A stretch of DNA of 64,000 nucleotides from Cordia subcordata (Eukaryota > Streptophyta > Magnoliopsida > Boraginales > Cordiaceae), in the NCBI GenBank assembly GCA_028554755.1, contig JAPTOF010000009.1:4475501-4539500 (forward strand). Reading direction: 5' to 3'. Shown here one piece after another: positions 25,194-35,797 of this stretch. The position numbers and the translations under genes were made by a program. The stretch's first letter is position 1, and each line of letters opens with the position of its first letter. A model generated the notes under the pieces. That model had not been told where the DNA came from. It saw only the letters and a list, made by a program, of their open reading frames with translations, and searched no databases.

Positions 25194-25372
25194 TGTTAAG
25201 TGTGGAGTGTTAGGTAGTATATTATGTTATTGTACTAAGTCTCTCTCCTACATTAGAAGAGATATCATATTAGTTGCTTTCATAATATTATAAATAGAGA
25301 GGCTAGTACACTAAAAATGTACGAAGCCTTTAAACCATTCTCTCTTTCCTTATATCTCTTTCCTTATTAACA
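25194..25372 (+). repeat. 3' LTR of element D
   Basis: 179 bp partner of 20330-20509, preceded by the purine tract GAGGGGGAG (25184-25193). Confidence 0.94.
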
Positions 25373-25377
25373 AGATA

Positions 25378-25747
25378 AGCATTTAACATGTTGACATACA
25401 AGTTGATCAATTTCAACAGTGTAGATATTTTCATTTCTCTTAGCTACAAATAATACATTATCATTTCCACATTCATAGACAATGCAAGTAAAGGATTGAA
25501 AAATTACTTTATGACCTTTGTCACATAATTGACTAATGCTAAGTAGATTAAATTTTAGGCCTTCTACAAGTAAGACATTGTGTATAGCAAAAGAATTTTC
25601 ATTACCAATGCTTCCTTTTCCAATTATTTTTCCTTTGCTATTGTCGCCAAAGGTAACGTCTCCTCCTTTTGTCCTTTTTAATTTGTAGAAGAATGAAGAG
25701 TTCCCCGTCATGTGCTTGGAACAACCACTATTCAAGATCCATTTCAT
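25378..25747 (-). pseudogene. Element C protease, catalytic Asp changed
   Basis: Reads WILNSGCSKHMTGNSSFFYK at its start; the copia protease DSG triad is NSG here (A keeps DSG). It continues through [19 protein letters not shown] and [16 protein letters not shown], then is cut by element D after QHVKCLS. The frame is otherwise open for about 120 codons. The change is GAT to AAT, a G-to-A transition. Confidence 0.85.
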
Positions 25748-25944
25748 TTTGCTTGTTTGCTTTCATTGCATACCTACACACATGAAATTCAAATGCAATT
25801 CTTTATTTTGGGGTCCCTGACACCTTAGGTCCTTGGCGTTAGTTTCAATTTTGTGTTTGACCACCCATTTAGGTCTTTGCCAATGTGGAATATGTGATCC
25901 TCTATCACGAAGTTTCTTATAGTAACAATGGGTAGATACATGTC

Positions 25945-27506
25945 CTATCTTTTCACAATATGTACAAATAATATTAGATCTTGGTGAAGAGGAGGATGTA
26001 GAGGTGGAAGCCTTGACAAAGTAGGTTTTGAAATACTTTTAATTAATGCTAGGTGTGTATCCAATACCGCTTTTATAAAAAGCCAATTTTGACTTCCCAG
26101 AAGTTTTTCAAAATTTTCTTTGCCATTTGTAAATTTTTGAATAATTCCATTCAAATCCATGTTTTTCTTTTTCAAGTTTTTGACCTCTTTTTCAAAATTC
26201 ACAAAATTTTCAGCATATAAATCATTTTATTTTTCCAAGATTTCCATTTTTTCTATAAGAGAGACATTCTTCTTTTCTAAAATTTCTTTTTCATCAAGAG
26301 CTAGTTTCAATTTTCTATGCGTTTGCTTGTTTTTTCCCAAAGCTAGAGATAGATCATCATATAATTTAGCAAATGCATCTTTTAGTTCATCAAAACTATA
26401 TTCCTCTTCCTCTTATTCACTAGATGAATAATAAATAGATGGGGAAGGTGAAGATAGTACCTCATGCTCATTGGCCATGAGGCAAAAGTTGGCTACCTCA
26501 TGTTGCTCCACATCTTCTTCACTTTCAGAGGTGTCCCACCTGGCTTTGAGCGCCTTGCCTTCTTTCTTCTTTGAAAGCTTTGGACAATTTGCTTTTATAT
26601 GTCCCGGTTTGTTACAATTGAAGCATTTCAATTCATCTCCTTTTATATCTTTTGTCCTCTTGAAATCTTTTCCCTCTTTTCCCTTCTTTTTCCAATTTGT
26701 GTTGCTTGAAGATGCCCGTTTCTTCATCTTTCTAAATTTCATGAACCTTTTGAAGTTTTGGGCAAGAAGTGCAATTTCCTCATCTTCTGGATCCTCATCA
26801 TCTTCATCGTCACTTGATGTGTATTTTGATGCAATGAGAGCAATAGACTTCTTTGCTTTTCTCTTTTCTTCTTCTTGGTCCTTTATCTCAAGCTCATGAG
26901 TCATAAGTGATCCAATCAGCTCATTGAGCTCCAATGCATTTAAATCTTAGCTTCCTTTATGGCCGTGACTTTTGGTTGCCATGATGATGGCAAGCTCTTT
27001 AGTACTTTCCTTACTTTCTCTACATTAGAATAATCCTTTCCAAGTGCTTTCAAATCATTAGTAATTTTAATAAATCTAGAAAACATTTGCTCAACATTTT
27101 CATTTGGAAACATCTTAAATAATTCGTATCTATGTACAAGCATAGCAATCCTAGATTCTTTCACGTGGCTAGTTCCTTCATAAGTTACTTCTAATTGGTC
27201 CTAAAGTTTCTTAGCCGAGGTGCGCCCCATTACCCTAGCAAATTCGGTTGTATTCATAGCATTGAATAGATAATGTATTGCTTTTTGATTTAACTCAAAT
27301 AATTTAATATTTTCATCATTCCATTCATTTTCGAGTTTGGGTATTCTCCTATCTCCTTCTAATTTTGTAGGTAAAGTAGGCCCATTTTCTATGATTTTCC
27401 AAGCTTTATAATCATGTGATTGTATAAATACTTTCATTCTCATTTTCCAAAATGCATAATTTGTTCCATCAAAAGAGGGTGCTTATTTAATACAAATTCC
27501 CTCCAT
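25945..27506 (-). pseudogene. Element C gag with zinc knuckle and coiled coil
   Basis: The minus-strand start codon is at 27506-27504 (about 60 bases inside the 5' LTR). Open pieces: 27443-27201, 27164-26940, 26934-26413 and 26202-25945. A TGG-to-TAG stop lies near 27200 and a one-base loss near 26937. Domains in order: UBN2-like gag core (LFELNQKAIHYLF, SLPSSWQPKVTAIKEAK), Asp/Glu-rich linker, Lys-rich stretch, intact CX2CX4HX4C knuckle (CFNCNKPGHIKANC) near 26620, and a Glu/Lys coiled coil (FEKEVKNLKKKNMDL) typical of Sirevirus gag. Confidence 0.88.
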
Positions 27507-27545
27507 ATTTGCTAAGATTTTACTAGGTGTTAAACTATAGGTAGA

Positions 27546-27563
27546 ACCCTAGCTCTGATATCA
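27546..27563 (-). promoter_or_regulatory. PBS of element C (initiator tRNA-Met)
   Basis: The minus strand reads TGATATCAGAGCTAGGGT two bases from the LTR; one base off the TGGTATCAGAGC consensus. Confidence 0.85.
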
Positions 27564-27565
27564 AT

Positions 27566-28885
27566 TGTTGGTGCAAATATCTTAAGGGGGTGAATTAAGA
27601 AATAATTACTAATTTTTGTTTTTAAAAGTTCTCAGAAGTTCAACAAATTCCTTCAAGCAATATATCTAACAAATATAAGCAATTTAAGCAAATAAGATAA
27701 TAAAAGTATAAAGAGAAGAGAGACAAACAATTTAAGGTGGTTTGGCCAAGCCTATGTCCATCGCCTAAGGATGCTCCCCTTAAGACTTGAACAACCTTCA
27801 CTAAGATGCTTCTTGAAATCTTGGTGAAGCACAAACCAATTCTTACACCTCTTTGAAGCTCAACTTCAAAGAACCCAAGAGTTCCACTCTTTAGGATTTC
27901 CTCACACTTTACAAGCTTTAATGAATAAATCTCACAAGAATTCTAGCTCTCAAAGTGTGTATATAATCAAAGGAATAAGAAATGATAGAACTTGAAAATT
28001 TTCTTCTCAAAAAGAAGGTATTGCAATGAATGAAGCTCTTGAAAGCTTAAAGATATTGCAAGAATGGCTTAAAGCTTGATTGAATGATGATATACGATTT
28101 TTGCACACTTGAATTGATGATTTGAATGTGTAATGAAGGTGTATTTAAAGAGTTTTGAGTGTTAGGGATTTGGTAGGTGAGAAAAAGAGGAAGAAATGGT
28201 CTAGAATGGTAATAAACGACTAGTGTATTTATTATAGCAGCCCGTTCAGTCGGTTGACCGGTTGGGTCGTCCGGCTTCCTCTTGGACCTCACTGACTAGG
28301 CCGGACGCCTTAGCCAGTCAACCGGCTAGGGAGTCCGGCTTTGTCCTTCAACTTCTAACTTGGCCGAGCAACCCAACCCAGGTCAGCCGGTCGACCGGTT
28401 GGGGGGTCCAGCCATTTCAGAAAGTGAAGTAAAGCCAAACTTTTGCCAAAACATTTTCTAGTGCAGTTTTCATAACTCCAAATCATTTTGAGACAATATG
28501 TAAACACTTTCTATGACTTGAAACACATCAAAAAACACATTTTTACTCTACAGGTGCATTCAAATTCATTTGTGCTTTTATGAAATCAAATATGCAAGAG
28601 TTTTAAAAGATGTTTGAATGTAAGTTTGAGCCACACATATAAAATATTTAGGCATTTCACAAAAGACCAAAAAGAACACCTGGTACCCTTTATGACGTCT
28701 CTTCTCCTCCTTATGCCTTCTCATCTTCTTGTTCTTCAAATAATGCATTTTTGCTCATCGTCTTCCATCTTTCAAACATCTACTTATGCATTTAAGCACT
28801 TATCTTCACAAGTTGCTTGTAGTCAAACAATTGTGAATGCATATAATTTTTATCATCAAAATTAATAGCAAGTATTTAACCAACA
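27566..28885 (-). repeat. 5' LTR of element C
   Basis: 1320 bp partner of 13823-15119. It carries the best formed palindrome of the window, CAGCCGGTCGACCGGTTG around 28385-28400, plus degenerate neighbours at 28240-28345. Confidence 0.93.
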
Positions 28886-30419
28886 CCCCATCATTTATTG
28901 TGTGACCCTTTTCCTTATACTGTCTATACGTGATTGAATATCTGGCAAATTGTGCCTTGTAATTTTCAACATGTATTGCTCTAACACTAGTGCCTAGCTG
29001 GAGGAGTTAAATCCAGTGTTGCTAGGAGGCACCCCAGACATGTTTATATTTCATTTGCTTTCCTTGCTTTTCTTTTTCTTTTATTTGCTTTTTGTATTAT
29101 CGTTCTTTGATTTCCATTTTTCTTTTCGTTTGCTTTCTTTTTTTTCACCTTCCCAAGTGTTGATCCTCATTTCTATCATTTCCTATTCTTTATACACCTT
29201 GTTTATCATTTGATGATGCCAATGCGAGCTCACATGGCAATGTTACTAATTGTGTGCTTTGAGTGTTTATGATTTGTTAAGGGACAGGGATTAGTATTTG
29301 AATAATTATCCATTGGCATCGAAGAGCTTCAAAGGAACACAAGATTGTATCTATCCTTTCTCCACTTGTCTCTATGTATTTACCCGGTCCCCACTACCCT
29401 TACTTGCTTTGGGTTGCCGATTTGCTTGTTGAGTAATATTATTCTATTTGCTTGGGGACAAGAAAAGTTTAGGTTTGGGGGTGTGGGAGTTTGGTTTTAC
29501 TTTTATATATCTTACTTATAGTAGATTGCATTATGCGCTTCAAATAGTGAAAAAAAATTTATTTTGATGCATCTAGAGTCGTTTATCTCTTGGTTAATTG
29601 GAGTGTTGGCTTTTGTGATTGATTTAATTGATTGGTGAATATGAGTTGCATTGTGGGGAAGTGAATGGAGTTGATTGAAAACCGGGTCTTAAAGAAGATG
29701 CCTTTGAAAGTTGCGGGGAGTGAGGACCTTCAAGAATGACCCTTGTAGCCACCCTATAGCTTGGTAGGAAAGAGTGTTGAGAAAGGGTTGTTTATTTGAG
29801 TGTCATTCCTTGATTGGTTCTTTTTGATGTGCTAAAGCCTTTCTTTTTCATTTCTTTCTGTGTGAATACAATACAAAGCATGAAAAATCCAAAAAAATTA
29901 AAAAAGGCAAAAAGGTGCAAAAATATCAAAAAAAAAAAGTGAAAAAGAGAAAAAGCCAAAGACGCCAAAAAGTTTTGTGAATAAGTGCATAAGTGACACA
30001 ATGTCAACTTAGCACAAGTTATCTTCTATGTAGATATATGAATAAGGCTTGTTTTAAGCCATTGTGTTTATATATTCTCTCTCTTCTTGACTTCAAGGCT
30101 TTGTGCATGTTAGGGAGGCCATGTTAGTTGAAGGGGCACGAAATCTCAACATCCCAGGTGCGTGCGTTAAAATCCTAGGCTCGTGGTGGTTTGCCTACTC
30201 GGGAATCGGGAACTTTCTACAAGGTTCGAGGCCCTTTATGAGTAGAAGGAGGATCCGAAGAGACTTGAGAATCTCTCCACAATAGGAATGTCCCCTTCAT
30301 GCTTCTTAGGCTAACCATGATAGTAAGTCAATTCCTTAAGCAACCCTTTGTATTGACTTTAGAGGTAAACTTAGGTTTGGGCTTGCTTGGGGACAAGCAA
30401 GGAAAAGGTTTAGGGGTGT
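28886..30419 (+). other. 3' internal non-coding region of element B
   Basis: No gene is visible in 1.5 kb. It is clearly related to 54908-56278 in element E: both have a CTAGGAGGCA string, CATTGGCATxGAA, TTGTATCTATCCTTT, TTTGCTTGTT, and the closing AAGGTTTxGGGGTGTTGATGTG purine tract and LTR start. Conservation across families with different LTRs and coding content suggests a cis-acting role (packaging, 3' processing or polypurine priming). That is inference. Confidence 0.75.
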
Positions 30420-32390
30420 TGATGTGTTCACTTTGTGTGTTTATGTCTTGCAAGTATATACTTGTTTTAAGGTGTTTTGAGCTTTATTTGGTGTATTAGT
30501 ATAGCATTTAGGTCATACTTGTGCATATTAGGGTTTACATGTTCATAGTGCGTTTATTGCTTGTTTTAGGTGTGATTTGGAGAGTTAATTAGAGCTTTTT
30601 TGAGGGTGCTTGGTATGTGAAACAAAGCCAAGGGTGTTGTGGACATAAAATAATGAGGAAAAGTGCATTTGGAAGTGGCCGGGAGAAAGAAGGAGCGACC
30701 GAGGCAAAACTGAGTGCAACGTGAGCCAAATTCATAGCTTGCAAACTAAAAAGGACATGGACAAATTTTGGACATGTTTTAGGGTGCAAAAGATGGCTTG
30801 GGAGATCCCCCACAGTGATACGAAGCCATGAAAAAAAACGGTGCGCAAATTAGAGCCAAAACGAGCAAGATATGGATATTTTACTGTCAAGACCGGTTAA
30901 CCTCTTGTCAAGGCCGGTCGACCGGTTGAGGTCAACCGGCAGGATCAAAATCAGCCAATTTTTTCCAGACAACTTAGCCCCAAAGCCGGTCGACCAACTG
31001 GGCCCTCGACTGGACACGTTAACAGCTTTATTTAAGCCACTTTTCAGCCATTTTTATGGAAAACAACACCCAAATCAAACACCCATTTCCTTAAACCCAA
31101 AATCCACCAAAAACACTCACTCATTTTAACACTTGAAATCAAGACTCCAAGAGGATCAAATGCTAGGATTTGAGGCATAGTTCATGGATTGTAAAGCTTG
31201 GATATGGATAGAAGGGTATCTCTCTTTTATCCTAAGTCTAATTATGTATGATTAGAGCTATGCAGGGTAATTATATTTTGTATGTATGGATTGATTACTA
31301 CTTTTTATTAATGGAAATTTGATGGATTTATATTATGCTTTATGCTTAGGGTTTCAAAGGCTATTTTACATACATGTCTATGAGTTTGTTGAAATGCCTC
31401 AATGATGTAGCATATGTATATTGAAGTCTAATAGGCTATTAACCATCTCTAAATCATTATGCTAGCATGTCTAAGTGTTTGTGTAATGATTACACGAAGT
31501 GGGTACGTTCATATACATGTCTATATGTGTATTAGCATCCTTAATAGCATAAATAGCTTCTATTGCTTACATGTCAGGTATGATTGCTTAAATTGGTGTA
31601 ATCTAAGTATGTCTATGTGCTTAGTGGTAGAATATCCTGGGATACTCTCGAATGCCATGCCTTAGATGTGTTTGCCTTGCGCTCAAACATTAATACTCGT
31701 TATTGTGATGATGATCGGTGGTGCATAACAAACAGCTAGCCTAGATTGAGTGTCCCTTAGCTTTAAAGCCAACTAATGGGTTTCAGGATAGGTTAGTCGA
31801 CCTTAGACGGACTAGGCCTTGGCTTTAAATCCAGTCAATGGTTTAGACGCTAGGCTTAGATCGATCTAAGTCACCTAGAATCCTAACTAGCTAGCCTTAT
31901 GACCCTAAGTCATAAAGACCATATGCCACGGCTCTAGGGGTCGACACCTAGGGACAGATTCGCACTGAGGCTTATGGTGTAATTAGGAGGTTAATTAGGC
32001 GACTAGACGAGGGCAACGAAGTTTAATCTATCAAGCAACCCTAACAGCAAGTAGTAATTACCCATTTGCAAGACATAATCACCCTATTCCCCATTTTCAC
32101 GTGTTAGCATCCCCTTAGATCGCTTGATTCCCCTATCACACGCACACAAACTGCCTTTTTATTTTCTTGTTCTGAGATTAGGTTTACTTTTCCCGAGCTT
32201 TCTTTAAACCAAAAACCACAAAAACATTATAGTTAGGACCTCAACATGTAGCTTTTAGGACGCACTTAGCTTAGGACATCATTCACGTTAGGCCTCCCAG
32301 TGGATTCGACCCTACACTTGCACACACTGTATTACACACGTCCTATGCACTTGCGGGCTATTTGTGCTTGTTTCGCGAGATAGCGTATCA
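30420..32390 (+). repeat. 3' LTR of element B
   Basis: 1971 bp partner of 10505-12506, preceded by AAAAGGTTTAGGGGTGT. GTCGAC motifs at 30917 and 30989. It ends GTATCA directly before the CACAT duplication. Confidence 0.93.
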
Positions 32391-32395
32391 CACAT

Positions 32396-33034
32396 CATTA
32401 GAACCGCCTAAGGTATTTGCTTAGAACTTTAATTTGCAATACATGAACATTATGGGTATTTATTGGTATAATGGAAATCCAGTAAATAGAGCTACATATG
32501 CAAGTTTGCAAATGATGTAAAAGAAAAAATCTTGTAAAGGTCAAGGGATGAAACAACCTGTACTAGACCGATATATGGGCCTGAGGCATAACACATAGAT
32601 GAAGTTCAAAAAGCCTTAGGTGCAGCTTTTGGAGAAGAGGAATATCAAGAAGGAGGCATTAACATTGGTATACATGGAACAATTCCTATGGTTGTCAACA
32701 CATTCAAAGATAAAGACATGGCTCCTGAAGAGGTTACACTAAGGAGAGTGATGAGAGAATCTCGAGCATAGGGACATATTGATGAACAAAAATGGGTTGA
32801 AATGCAGAGAGGTGCAGGCTCTAGCTTTATGGTTCAACAAGAAGATCCATCAATCATGCCACAGATTCTTGCCTAGTTACAAGCCTTAAACACCGGGATG
32901 GGGGAGATGAGAACAACAATGACAAATCAATGGACTGAATTTACACATTGGAGAGAGTACATTGACTCAGAAATAGCAGGCATACGCTCTAACATGAAGG
33001 AATACTTCAAGGATCATCATGACTGTGCACTGTG
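32396..33034 (+). pseudogene. Element A ORF3, distal part
   Basis: The interrupted ORF3 of A resumes after B. Between about 32600 and 32950 it aligns with the acidic C-terminal piece of C ORF3 (GTIPIVV against GTIPMVV, EEVTLRRVMRESR against EEATFRRVIRESR, QQEDPSI, ALNTGM). Stops at 32769 and 32874 (both CAG-to-TAG type) break it. Confidence 0.7.
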
Positions 33035-33532
33035 AATCCACCATGATCTTTTCCATCAAATTTCACTGGATTTCTTATTGATTTTTACAAACATCACTTT
33101 TCATTTACCGTTCTGGTTAGACTTACTAGTTCGTTTATGGCTTATGCACTTTATGGATTAGTCTTTTTATAGATTATTGCTTCTACGTCCATCTTTATGA
33201 TTTATCTATTTATTATGTTTTGCTTGCATGATTGGCTTGTTGGTTGGCTCTTGGTTGGCTTATTACTAATTTTAATGATGCCTAAAGGGGAGAAAAGAGG
33301 TAAGAACTATATAGAATAATATAGCTATTTTGGTTGGCTTATTGAGTTTGATAATGCTAGCGCACAAGTATGTTTATGAGCTTATTGTTAAGTTTATCGC
33401 TTAAATATGCATAAGTTAAAGTTGTAAGTGGAGTATTTTCCATAACATGCTTTTGCTTGAAAATAATGCTCATATTGAGGGGGAGTAAAATTTTTAGATC
33501 TTTAAACCTTCTAGAAATAATTTGTCATCATA
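33035..33532 (+). other. Element A 3' internal non-coding region
   Basis: A T-rich stretch between ORF3 and the polypurine tract, without a gene. It corresponds to about 15132-15855 of element C (minus). Confidence 0.6.
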
Positions 33533-33545
33533 AAAAAAAGGGAGA
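33533..33545 (+). promoter_or_regulatory. polypurine tract of element A
   Basis: AAAAAAAGGGAGA lies directly before the LTR start TGTTAAC. Confidence 0.78.
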
Positions 33546-33546
33546 T

Positions 33547-34897
33547 TGTTAACTAAATACTTGTTATTGATTTGATGATGAAAATTTTGATAAGCATTAT
33601 TGATAAGCATGATCATTTTACTAAAAGCATCTTGTGAGTGTTAACTATAAATTGTAAAAATAGATGCTTGGAAGATGGAAGAAAATGAGCCATGAACAAC
33701 ATTATACGTCAAAGAGCTCAAAATTTGTAGAAGAAGAAGATAAGAAGTCATAAGGCAGAGAAGAGGCATCGTAAGGTGTACCGGATACATTGCTCCTTTG
33801 TGAAATGCCTTAGATTCACAAGTAATAAGCTCAAACTTCCATCTTTTTCATGGCATACACAATTTTATCTCGTGAACATTGTCTTTCAAAAAGTGGAACA
33901 ATGATTTGAATGCATATATAGCACAAATATATGCTTTGGAATGACCTAAGCTTTGAAAAAATTGTTTACAAAGTGTTTTGAGTTGATTTAGTATTATGAA
34001 TGTTTGTCAAAATTTGAGTCAGTCTTGTTTGGCCTTGCTTCAGCTTTTTTGGGGTGGCTAGACCCCCCAGCCAGTCGACCAGCGGACCAGGGAGGTCGCC
34101 CGACCAAAATAGAAATGCAAGGGTAAAGCGGGACCCCCTATCTGGTTAACCGGCTAAGGCATCCGGCCTAATCAGTGAGGCAAACGGATAAGCCGACCGA
34201 CCGCTGAGTGGGTGCTGCATTAAATGCACAAGCCGTTTTATTATTGTTTAGCCCTAATTTCATTTCTCTCATCACTTACCTAACCCTAACACAAAATCTC
34301 TCTTTAAATACTCATTCAAACTTAATCAAAATCATTAATCTAAGCTTGCAAAATCTGAAATCATCATTCAATTGTTGAAATCTTTGAGCTATACTTGTAA
34401 AATCTTTAAGCTTTCAAGAGCTTTATTTGCTACATCTTCTTGTAAGAAGAACTAATCTATCTTTCATCATTTTCACATTCTTCCTGGTTGTATACACACT
34501 TAAATAGGTTGAAATTATTGTGAGAACATTTGGTAAGCTTTCAAAGAGTGTGGGGGAAATCCTAAAAAGGAAATTTCTTGGGTTCCTTGAGAGGTGGTCT
34601 CAAAGAGTTGTAAAACTTGATTTGTGCTTCACCAAGAGTTGAATAAGCATTTAGTGAAGATTTTTGAAGTCCTAAGGGGAGTATCCTTGGGCGGTAGAGG
34701 TAGGCTCAGTCGAACAACCTAAAAATCGTTTATCTTCTTACTCTCTACTCTTCATCTACATTATTTACTTGATTGATATCCTTGTATTTAATATTTTGCT
34801 TAAGAGAAATTGTTTAATTTACTTGGTGAATTTTTAAAGACGAAAATTGTTAGATATCTTAATTCACTCCCCCCCTCTTACAATATTTGCACTTACA
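33547..34897 (+). repeat. 3' LTR of element A
   Basis: 1351 bp partner of 3270-4591, ending GCACTTACA before CAGTC. GTCGAC at 34074 plus decayed relatives up to 34205. Confidence 0.92.
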
Positions 34898-35095
34898 CAG
34901 TCATACCACTTGAGCGAAAAGGAAGGGGAAAGAAACAAAAAGGGCAGCCTTGAGTAGAAAAATTTTGAATTCTAGTCCCTAAAAATCAATAGCACAAAAA
35001 TACTTGCATAGAGAAACTAGAATATCTCATGCCCTAAGGGTTACATAAAATAACTAAGCAGTGACTTATTATAGTTAAATATTTTAATTTCGATT

Positions 35096-35430
35096 TAAGT
35101 AATGTTAGATGTCACTCTATTTTCATCATCTTATTATCACCGCCTATTTAGCATGCTTAGTTGGAATACCAACTAGGCTTTAGTTTATTCTCTCTCGTGT
35201 TTATTTTTTTCTCACTCTTCTTATGTTTTTTTCCTCTTTTCTTTATTTCTTTCTTTTCTTTTTTCTTTATTTCCTTTTTTTCTCTCCCTTAATTAAAGTT
35301 TCCTCCTTTTCTTTTCTTTCTCTTTTTGCTTATATCCAATGTCTCTTGACTTTTTTATTTTGGTGTTAATCTTCAACCAAAATTTATTTTTATCTTAATC
35401 GTCAATTATCTCATAAAAAATAATGAGCTT
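35096..35430 (+). repeat. left arm of a long inverted repeat
   Basis: Starts TAAGTAATGTTAGATGTCAC and matches, inverted, 38405-38727 along its length. Shared strings: GCATGCTTAGTTG (against ACATGCTTAGTTG), TATATCCAATGTCTCTT, TTTATTTTGGTGTTAATCTTCAA (against TTGTTTTGATGCTAATCTTCAA in parts). About 75-80% identical by eye. A long pyrimidine-rich tract (35215-35330) is part of the arm. No 9-bp target duplication is convincing. Best guess: long terminal inverted repeats of a MULE-like or hairpin-type non-autonomous DNA element. Confidence 0.7.
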
Positions 35431-35797
35431 GATTTATAAACTTGTTTTCATAAAATAAGTTTTTGCTCCAATTATCGTAGGAGCTTCTTTCCTCTCCTAA
35501 ATTCTCTTCTTTTTCTCATAGAGCTGGATAAACTTCTTTGTATCCATGTAGATGTAAAAAAACAACTCATTTCTTGCATTTTGGGTGATAATGACCACGA
35601 GTGCATCTCAAAATCCATTCAACAAATAATTAAATAAAAATTTAGGCAATCTAGTGATAACATTATCCTAGATTAGAAATCTAGATCAATGATTAACATA
35701 CAAAACCATGTATAAATTGAAAGGCAGAACAAGTAAAACAAAGGACTCTACAAAATTTTAACCAGCTTATTCATACTATCAAAACTCGTAAGACTAA

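Larger units (their letters stand above)
20330..25372 (+). mobile_element. Element D: short-LTR Ty1/copia retrotransposon, innermost of the nest
   Basis: Short LTRs of 180 bp (20330-20509) and 179 bp (25194-25372), TGTTAAG...TTAACA. PBS TGGTATCTAGAGCC follows directly at 20510 and a GAGGGGGAG purine tract precedes the right LTR. Target duplication GGATA (20325-20329) and AGATA (25373-25377), one change. It interrupts element C between protease and integrase. Gag and pol are present but broken. About 15 differences between the LTRs. I do not assign a copia lineage beyond noting that it is not a Sirevirus. Confidence 0.95.
13823..28885 (-). mobile_element. Element C: Sirevirus-type copia element (minus), inserted in B
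   Basis: LTRs at 27566-28885 (5') and 13823-15119 (3') in minus orientation, with exact CCCCA target duplications at 13818-13822 and 28886-28890. PBS complement at 27546-27563, polypurine tract complement at 15120-15131. Gene order on the minus strand is gag, protease, integrase, RT, RNase H, ORF3. Element D interrupts it at 20330-25372, between protease and integrase. It is of the same family as A but better preserved. LTRs differ by about 9% over the 350 bases I compared. Confidence 0.94.
10505..32390 (+). mobile_element. Element B: Athila-like Ty3/gypsy element without pol, inserted in A
   Basis: Two ~2-kb LTRs (10505-12506, 30420-32390) begin TGATGTG and end GTATCA. Exact 5-bp target duplications CACAT flank it (10500-10504 and 32391-32395). 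The PBS after the left LTR matches tRNA-Asp and a purine-rich tract precedes the right LTR, as in Athila/Tat elements. With element C removed the internal region is only about 2.85 kb and shows no protease, RT or integrase. It is therefore a non-autonomous (LARD-like) derivative that would need proteins from a relative; element E shares its LTR layout and 3' internal region. Confidence 0.92.
3270..34897 (+). mobile_element. Element A: Sirevirus-type Ty1/copia retrotransposon, outermost of the nest
   Basis: Two related LTRs (3270-4591, 33547-34897) start TGTT and end ACA. A tRNA-Met-type PBS follows the left LTR and a purine tract precedes the right one. Flanking 5-mers are TAGTC (3265-3269) and CAGTC (34898-34902), a target duplication with one change. 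Internal order is gag with a C-terminal coiled coil, protease, integrase, RT, RNase H, then an extra ORF, which is the Sirevirus (SIRE/Maximus) layout. The internal region is interrupted by element B at 10505-32390. Genes carry many stops and frameshifts, so the copy is dead. The LTRs differ by roughly one base in eight over the first 270 bases, the most of any level of the nest. Confidence 0.93.

Noticed and set aside
26159..26899. Plus-strand open frames opposite Sirevirus C gag
   Set aside because: Shadows of the minus-strand gag; the Ser/Phe-rich translation reflects complementary Lys/Glu codons.
29792..30007. Minus-strand Phe-rich frame in the 3' region of B
   Set aside because: Complement of an A-rich tract; the matching region in E has a different frame.
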